From Amborella trichopoda (Eukaryota; Streptophyta; Magnoliopsida; Amborellales; Amborellaceae): a stretch of 64,000 nucleotides of DNA. The stretch lies in the NCBI RefSeq assembly GCF_000471905.2, contig NW_006496343.1, positions 51,698 through 115,697 of the forward strand. Direction: 5' to 3'. The stretch's first letter is position 1. Every line of letters begins with the position of its first letter. Positions 58,685 to 64,000 of the stretch are shown one piece after another. Position numbers and translations under genes: made by a program. The notes below the pieces were generated by a model. It searched no databases and was not told where the DNA came from. It worked only from the letters and a program-made list of their open reading frames with translations.

Positions 58685-59186
58685 ATGAAGTAGTGCTCTA
58701 TTTTTTTTTTTTTCATAGTTTCCCTTTTTTATCATATTAAACAAAAATCATTTTAGTTTGTTTCTTTGTAATGCCAAACTTTTATTTGTAGAGTCCGTAG
58801 GTTCAAATACGAAAGGGTAGTACTATGTCATCAAATACTCTAACTAATTAAGGATCTTTTGAAGTTTTTTACAATTTATTCTTTTTTTGTTAAAATAAAT
58901 GCAAAGACTATTAAGCATATATCTTCTTTTTTCAGAAAAAGAAAAACTTGGCGAAGCAAAAGTAGCGAGAAACATTCAATCAGGCCCAACATTCAGAAAC
59001 TCGGTTGAGCAGACTTGGACTCGATTGAGTTACTCTATGGCCAAAGCGAGTTCCCATATGATCACTCTGGTATATAGGAAGCATACGATACTTGGATGAG
59101 TACTGTGCATGTCTGAGTACTATAGAACTAAGTACTCTAAACACAAAATGAAAAAGTTGATATAAGGTGTCAGCCTTATATTGTCC

Positions 59187-59480
59187 GAGCAAGGTGCACT
59201 AAAAAAAACCCACTAGAGAAGGTTGTTTTTATGCTGGAAAACCTTTACATCGACCATCTCGACCTTGAGATTCATAGACATGAAAAAAAAAAAGAAAAAA
59301 AAGAAAAAAAGAAAAGGATTTCTAATCCTAAAAATAGTTAATATTCTAACACATTATCTAGACGATCAATTTTCAAGTTTTTCAATATGTGCTTGATCGC
59401 CATCATTTCTAAGGTTTAAATTTTATATAAAGGTTCACAAGGCTTTATAGTACCAAAACTGCATTTTCAGTATAGTTTTG
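59187..59480. repeat. Member of the CTCGACATCGAGAT MITE family, diverged
   Basis: It opens with AAGGTGCACTAAAAAAAACC and has CATCGACCATCTCGACCTTG and TAGACGATCAATTTTCAAG in the family order. The right end is approximate. Confidence 0.5.
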
Positions 59481-60539
59481 ACAACTTGCCCCCTATTTCA
59501 TCTCTCTCCAATAACGGGGAAGGAAACCTCTTGCAAAATCAACCTTGTTTCCATTTTTCTCTCTTCCTCCAAGCAAGAGAGATATGCCTGAGTACGTCAC
59601 AGAGAGCTCTAGAATCTAGCAGGAGATAGGTGAATCCAAATGAATTCCCTGGGTTGGTCGATTTGGGCAAGAGCCCCCGAGCTGAGTATTTTAACATTGT
59701 TCTAGCATTCTTTGGGATGACAAAACTTAATTACGGTGGGTTCAAGCCAAGCAACCTGGGATGGCCTGGTTAGGATTCAGGCCGGGTTGATGTGGCTCAA
59801 TTACTGGATGTCATGGACTGATCATAACCCAACGAGTGCACTGTGAAGTAAGCCTTGCCCATTCACATCTGGTAGATTAATTGCCACTATAACAATAAAT
59901 AAGATTGTTCGAGTCCAGCCACTTATTTTGAAGTATTACTATTTTGTTGAAATCCAAAAAGTTGCCATATTATCAAGACTCTGAAACAAAACAGAGTTTA
60001 GATAACAATGACTTGGGCTCGAACTCTCCGAAGTCACTTAGAACTGGCAAGATGTTTGATCCAGATGACTAACCTTAAAGAAGGGCCGATTCTCACAGAG
60101 TCCTTGAACTCTCTGTATTTTTCTTTTGAGATTTGACTGAGTCAGGCTGTCTGGCTTGGGCTTAGGGCCATGGCAAGTCCAACCCTGAGTCTGGGATTTT
60201 GAACACGTAAAAAGCTGGTTGTTCTCATCGTATGTACTTTGGAGAAGGCTCATGAATGATGATTTTTTGAAATTTCATTTTTCCAGGTTTAGTTTGTAGA
60301 ATTAACTGCCTTGGTACTGTAGGGAATGTGGGTTGCCCATTTTGGATCAATTACTAGTTGGATGTAACTAGCTATAAACACCCAGGTTTATTTGATTGAG
60401 TTTCTAGGTACCCCAAATATTGGGTGCACTTTTTTGTAATGGAGTGGATTGATTTGTGATTTTTATGACTCCAATTTAAAAGGCAAATAGATTAGAGGAA
60501 CACATAAAAGAAAACTTCAGTTTATCAAAAGGACACGGT
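59481..60539. other. Intergenic, no feature recognised
   Basis: Mixed-composition DNA with short open frames lacking any domain. Confidence 0.5.
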
Positions 60540-61450
60540 TTCTATGCGGCCAGCCGGCTTGGCAATAAATATATTTCTTAAACATAATTTGATCTTAATT
60601 TTTAGAGAATATATAATATTTAACATAGAGATCATGAACATGAAAAAATCAATAATAATAATTATATTAAGAAAACATTTGGACTGTTAGTTACAATTGT
60701 TTTTTTTACTGGATCACTTATTTGCATCCATCTTTAAGGTGGATGCTTTATATCTCTAGACCATAGTTACTGGGAGTGGGAGGGGGAACAACTACTGTTC
60801 CGGGAGCTATAGCGTCGGAGCGATGTCTGCCCAAAGCTTCGGAGCTTGGGGAGCGAGTTCCGGTGAGGGTAAAAGTAGTGGATCGAGATCCCGTATGAAC
60901 ATAAAGCGTATTACCAATACATCGGGATCAAGATCCCTATTTAGCGTGAACACTTTTTATGTCAAATGGGATCGTGTTTCCATATTCATTAGGATCGTAC
61001 TCCCATCGACAGCAGGATGGAGTTATTTTAAAAAATAATTTTATTTAAGAAGTTTTTTTTAGGATGTTTCGGGAAAATATGGATGGAGTTCGGGAAATGT
61101 AGGGATCGCACTCCCAAAACTCTAGGAGCGAGAATCTAATTTATTTAGGAATGAGATCCTAAAATTTAAGGAACACATTCCATGTAGTATCGGGAGCGAG
61201 TTCCATTGTGAGCGGGATCGAGAATCCTAAAAATAGGAGCGAGCTCCCAAAAAATGGGGAACGAGTTCCGGTCGAGATCCCGACTATAGAGCATCGGAGC
61301 TGCGTTCCGGTCGAGATCCCTACTACAGAGCATTGGAGTTGCGTTCCGGAGTGGGAGCGCCACCCTAGATGGGCAATCCCGGTAACTATACTTAGGACCG
61401 CATATTGTAGAAATGCTGTCCAGCCTGTATGAAACAATTTTCCTTATCAA
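60540..61450 (+). repeat. Dispersed repeat, copy B, split by an insertion at about 60767-61391
   Basis: The left part (60540-60757) and right part (61388-61450) match successive parts of copy A at 53640-53945. The intervening DNA is foreign to copy A. Confidence 0.7.
60767..61391. mobile_element. Insertion of about 625 bp with TAGTTAC[CT]GGGA inverted ends and internal repeats
   Basis: The ends TAGTTACTGGGA and, reversed, TAGTTACCGGGA define it, and the split repeat shows it inserted. The interior is full of GGGAGCGAGTTCC/GGATCG-type words in both orientations, including a 39-bp unit twice at about 61266-61343. The target duplication is uncertain. No coding domain was found. Confidence 0.7.
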
Positions 61451-62253
61451 AATGAAACCAAGTGTTGGGGGTTTGCCACCAGTTATATGTTTACCAGGGA
61501 TACCCTTGCTTGTATCTAAATTTTCGATTGTTGACTTTGAAGGAGGAATATAGCACTGTCTTGCTCTCTTTTGATAGAAGACTGCTGTTGGTGAGGCTGA
61601 TGGGCTTTTCCTATACAAGTATTTGATCCACTAGAAATGGGTTTTTGAGCCTAGTGTTTTAGTCATTTTTGTTTATGATTTTTGGACTAATTTGGGGCTT
61701 GGGATTTCGAATTTGGTAGCTTGGGGTTTGTTTTTGGTAATTTGTTTTTTTTGGATTTGGAAATTTTCAGAAATTTGGGGAATTTTTGAAAATTTTAGAA
61801 ATTTTAGCCTTTTTGGGCTAATTTTGGAATTTGGGTATTTGGCTAAGGGTAATTTAGAAACTTTGATTTGTTTCTCCAACTAGATTTAGATAGGATGTTG
61901 TGGACCTTGAGACTTTCTCTCTCCCAAATCTGTAATGTTTATTAATACCTGTAACCTCCCTAACCCCTTGCTAATGAGGGTTAAGGGGTATTTATAGAAC
62001 TCTTAGGACATGGGTGGATGCTCAATTTTGGGGCCGATTTATAGGTGGATAATCAATAATTGCTCAGTATTTTTCACAGTGGACAAGTTTAGTATGCCAA
62101 AGTTTGGAAAACATCACCATCGAGCATGGGAGAACTTGGAACTTGGGTTCCTATGTCTTCATCAAGTGCACCATTTCATGACTCTTTCAACAATTCATTA
62201 TTTTGACTCCATAATTTTGTGGAGTAGTCGTTTATGATTATTTTACAACAAGT
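61451..62253. other. Intergenic, with a cytosine-poor stretch at about 61660-61870
   Basis: About 200 bases of T/G-rich sequence built from TTTGGAATTTT/GGAAATTTT-like words; the rest is featureless. Confidence 0.5.
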
Positions 62254-62262
62254 TTAAATTAA

Positions 62263-62959
62263 GAGTAAATTACATAAAAATCCGTTATATTTTACGTTAT
62301 TACCAATATACCAAATAGTTTCCGTTATTATATGTAAGTCCGTTTTTACCTTTAATAACACAATGTTTTTAAAAAGACCGCTCTACGCTTTTTTGGATGT
62401 TGAACATCCGAATTGGTGGGATTTTCGGATGTTCATTATCCGAAAATAGGCCTAAAGTTAAACGTTAAATTTCCTATTTTCGGATGTTGAACATCTGAAA
62501 TTAATGAATTTTCGGATGTTCAACATCCGAAAATACCCCGATAGTTTACATTAAGTATAACATTTTCAGATGTTGAACATTTGAATTTAAGAGATTTTCG
62601 GATGTTCAACATCCGAAAACAAAGAAGCAAAGGTTTATTTAACTTTTCGAATGTTCATATCTTAAATTCGGATGTTCAACATCCAAAAATGTTATACTTA
62701 ACGTTAAACATTCGGGGTATTTTCAGATGTTGAACATTAAAAAATCCCTTAATTTTGGATGTTCAACATCCAAAAATAGGAAATTTAATGTTTAACTTTC
62801 AGCCTATTTTCGGATGTTGAACATCCAAAAAAGGTTAAATTTGTCTTTCTTAAAAAATTACGCTATAAAAGGTAAAAAATAGACATACATATAATAACAT
62901 AAACTATTTGGTATATCCGTAATAACGTAAAGTATAACTGATTGTTATGTAATTTTCCC
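62263..62959. mobile_element. Foldback MULE derivative, 697 bp, exact 9-bp target duplication
   Basis: TTAAATTAA flanks it at 62254-62262 and 62960-62968. The ends GAGTAAATTACATAAAAATC and, reversed, GGGAAAATTACATAACAATC match the large MULE at 13246. The inverted relation extends to the middle, so nearly the whole element is two arms of about 340 bases. About eleven copies of the CGGATGTTGAACATCCG motif fill the interior. There is no coding capacity; it is a non-autonomous family member. Confidence 0.9.
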
Positions 62960-62968
62960 TTAAATTAA

Positions 62969-63557
62969 AAACATCAAGATTTGAGGCAGTAATGATAATT
63001 TTTTTTGCATTTTGAGTAAAACTTTCATGAACTTCTATTTTCTTCTTAGTTCTTCATTTATTCATTATTTTTGCTCAAATCAACTCTATAAAATTGTTGG
63101 CAATCAAGTTTAGAGCACTTGACAATAAATTTGGATAAGAAATTTGAAAATCAAAGGAGTTATGATCATTTTAATAATCGATTTTTCAAGGTTTAATAGT
63201 CTTCATTTTTTAGTCCCTTGCAAGCTTAAATTCGATCCTAAATCTTGTTTTAAACTCCTCAACAAATTACATTTTTATTTAGGGACTGAGTGAGTATCAA
63301 ATCTGGAAATTTCCAGCCTAATACTCCCTACGGATTAGTGATATTAATCAAAAGAGGATTAAGTATATATGAGCTGCCACATACTGATATTTGTTTTAGG
63401 GAAAATGACCTTTAACCCTCTCCCTGAAGTTTCTATTCCTATTAGCCCCTTGGGTTAACCAAAATCCCTTGCACCACCTCAGGTTTATAACTTTGAGATC
63501 ATTAGCCCCCTAATTATGTTTGGGTGCGGCGATGATCTAAACAATCAAATTAGAGCC
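62969..63557. other. Intergenic, no feature recognised
   Basis: AT-rich DNA. The stretch 63400-63530 (GGGAAAATGACCTTTAACCC) resembles ends of common plant small transposons, but no partner end was found. Confidence 0.45.
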
Positions 63558-63863
63558 CACCTTCAAATAGTGTCAAAAAATATGGTTTCAATACTATAAA
63601 TATTTGATTAGCCTTAAAATATATGTTTATCTTTAATTATAAAATTTAAAGCTTAAAAAATAGTGTAGATCGAGCAGATCTATTAAAACTTGAATAACAA
63701 AAAAATTGACAGTCCAAAATGTCTTACAAGATGCACTAGTTCTAAAACTTGAAATCTATTTTTTTCTCAAGTCCATGTATCTTGATGTCGAGATGATCAA
63801 TTGGAAGATATTTGGGGATCAAAACAACCTCTTCTAGTGAAAATTTTGAGGTAGGCTCTAATT
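63558..63863. mobile_element. MITE, same family as 57111-57443, 306 bp
   Basis: The left end TAAACAATCAAATTAGAGCC and the reversed right end agree at about 23 of 26 positions. The interior TATCTTGATGTCGAGATGAT is collinear with the 57-kb copy. Confidence 0.72.
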
Positions 63864-64000
63864 TGAATGTTTAGAGCCTAGGCTCTATATAAACTTTTCC
63901 CATTATATTTTTCTTTGTTCTTTTTACAAATTTGATTTCTTTGTTTTACAAAATGCCAAACCCATACATTAGTCATCTATTATTTTTTTTGTTAACTTAA

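Noticed and set aside
1-64000. tRNA, rRNA or other structured RNA genes
   Set aside because: None was recognised on either strand; this was by eye only, so a covariance-model scan would be needed to exclude them.

Overview
The window is nuclear DNA from a flowering plant. The evidence is two spliced plant-type genes with long GT-AG introns, L1-type LINEs ending in an RNase H domain, Mutator-like (MULE), hAT-like, Copia and Ty3/Gypsy remnants, CT/GA microsatellites and generally AT-rich intergenic DNA. The 16-kb gene span packed with transposons suggests a TE-rich genome, but the species cannot be named from this sequence. Two runs of N (21593-21612 and 52506-52642) are assembly gaps.

Layout. 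1-4.8 kb: a decayed LINE on the minus strand, cut by the window edge (endonuclease and reverse transcriptase with YADD at 172-183). 4.8-6.76 kb: unclassified AT-rich DNA. 6.76-13.24 kb: a second, 5'-truncated LINE on the plus strand, broken by about 1.8 kb that includes a 514-bp MULE-type MITE with an exact 9-bp target duplication. 13.246-21.59 kb: a large MULE with a dead PB1/MURA-like transposase on + and, convergently on -, a dead plant mobile domain (PMD) gene. Its terminal regions and its centre carry arrays of one near-palindromic motif, CGGATGTTGAACATCCG. 21.6-22.16 kb: a short poly(A)-bearing remnant, then the upstream region of the first host gene.

22.160-38.301 kb (+): a seven-exon Rab5-type small GTPase (RABF2/RHN1-like, 200 aa). 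Its 9.85-kb intron 3 holds a hAT-like MITE, a PMD-gene remnant with an inverted duplication, a Ty3/Gypsy integrase tail and the 3' end of a Copia element that has itself received a short SINE-like insertion. 38.3-43.9 kb: intergenic DNA with several MITEs. 43.922-52.249 kb (-): a six-exon IST1-like gene (679 aa), with an N-terminal IST1 domain, an arginine/aspartate-rich tandem-repeat region and a C-terminal MIM1-like motif. 52.3-64 kb: no gene seen; a mosaic of MITEs and dispersed repeats, including a 697-bp foldback element (62263-62959, exact 9-bp target duplication) that is a short relative of the MULE.

The two host genes lie tail to tail and both act in endosomal/multivesicular-body traffic: RABF2 GTPases on endosomes, and IST1 proteins with ESCRT-III/VPS4. 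Whether that adjacency means anything cannot be judged from one window. The strongest novelty candidate is the MULE family: PMD cargo, a central foldback between two convergent genes, and palindrome arrays shared with a small foldback derivative about 41 kb away.
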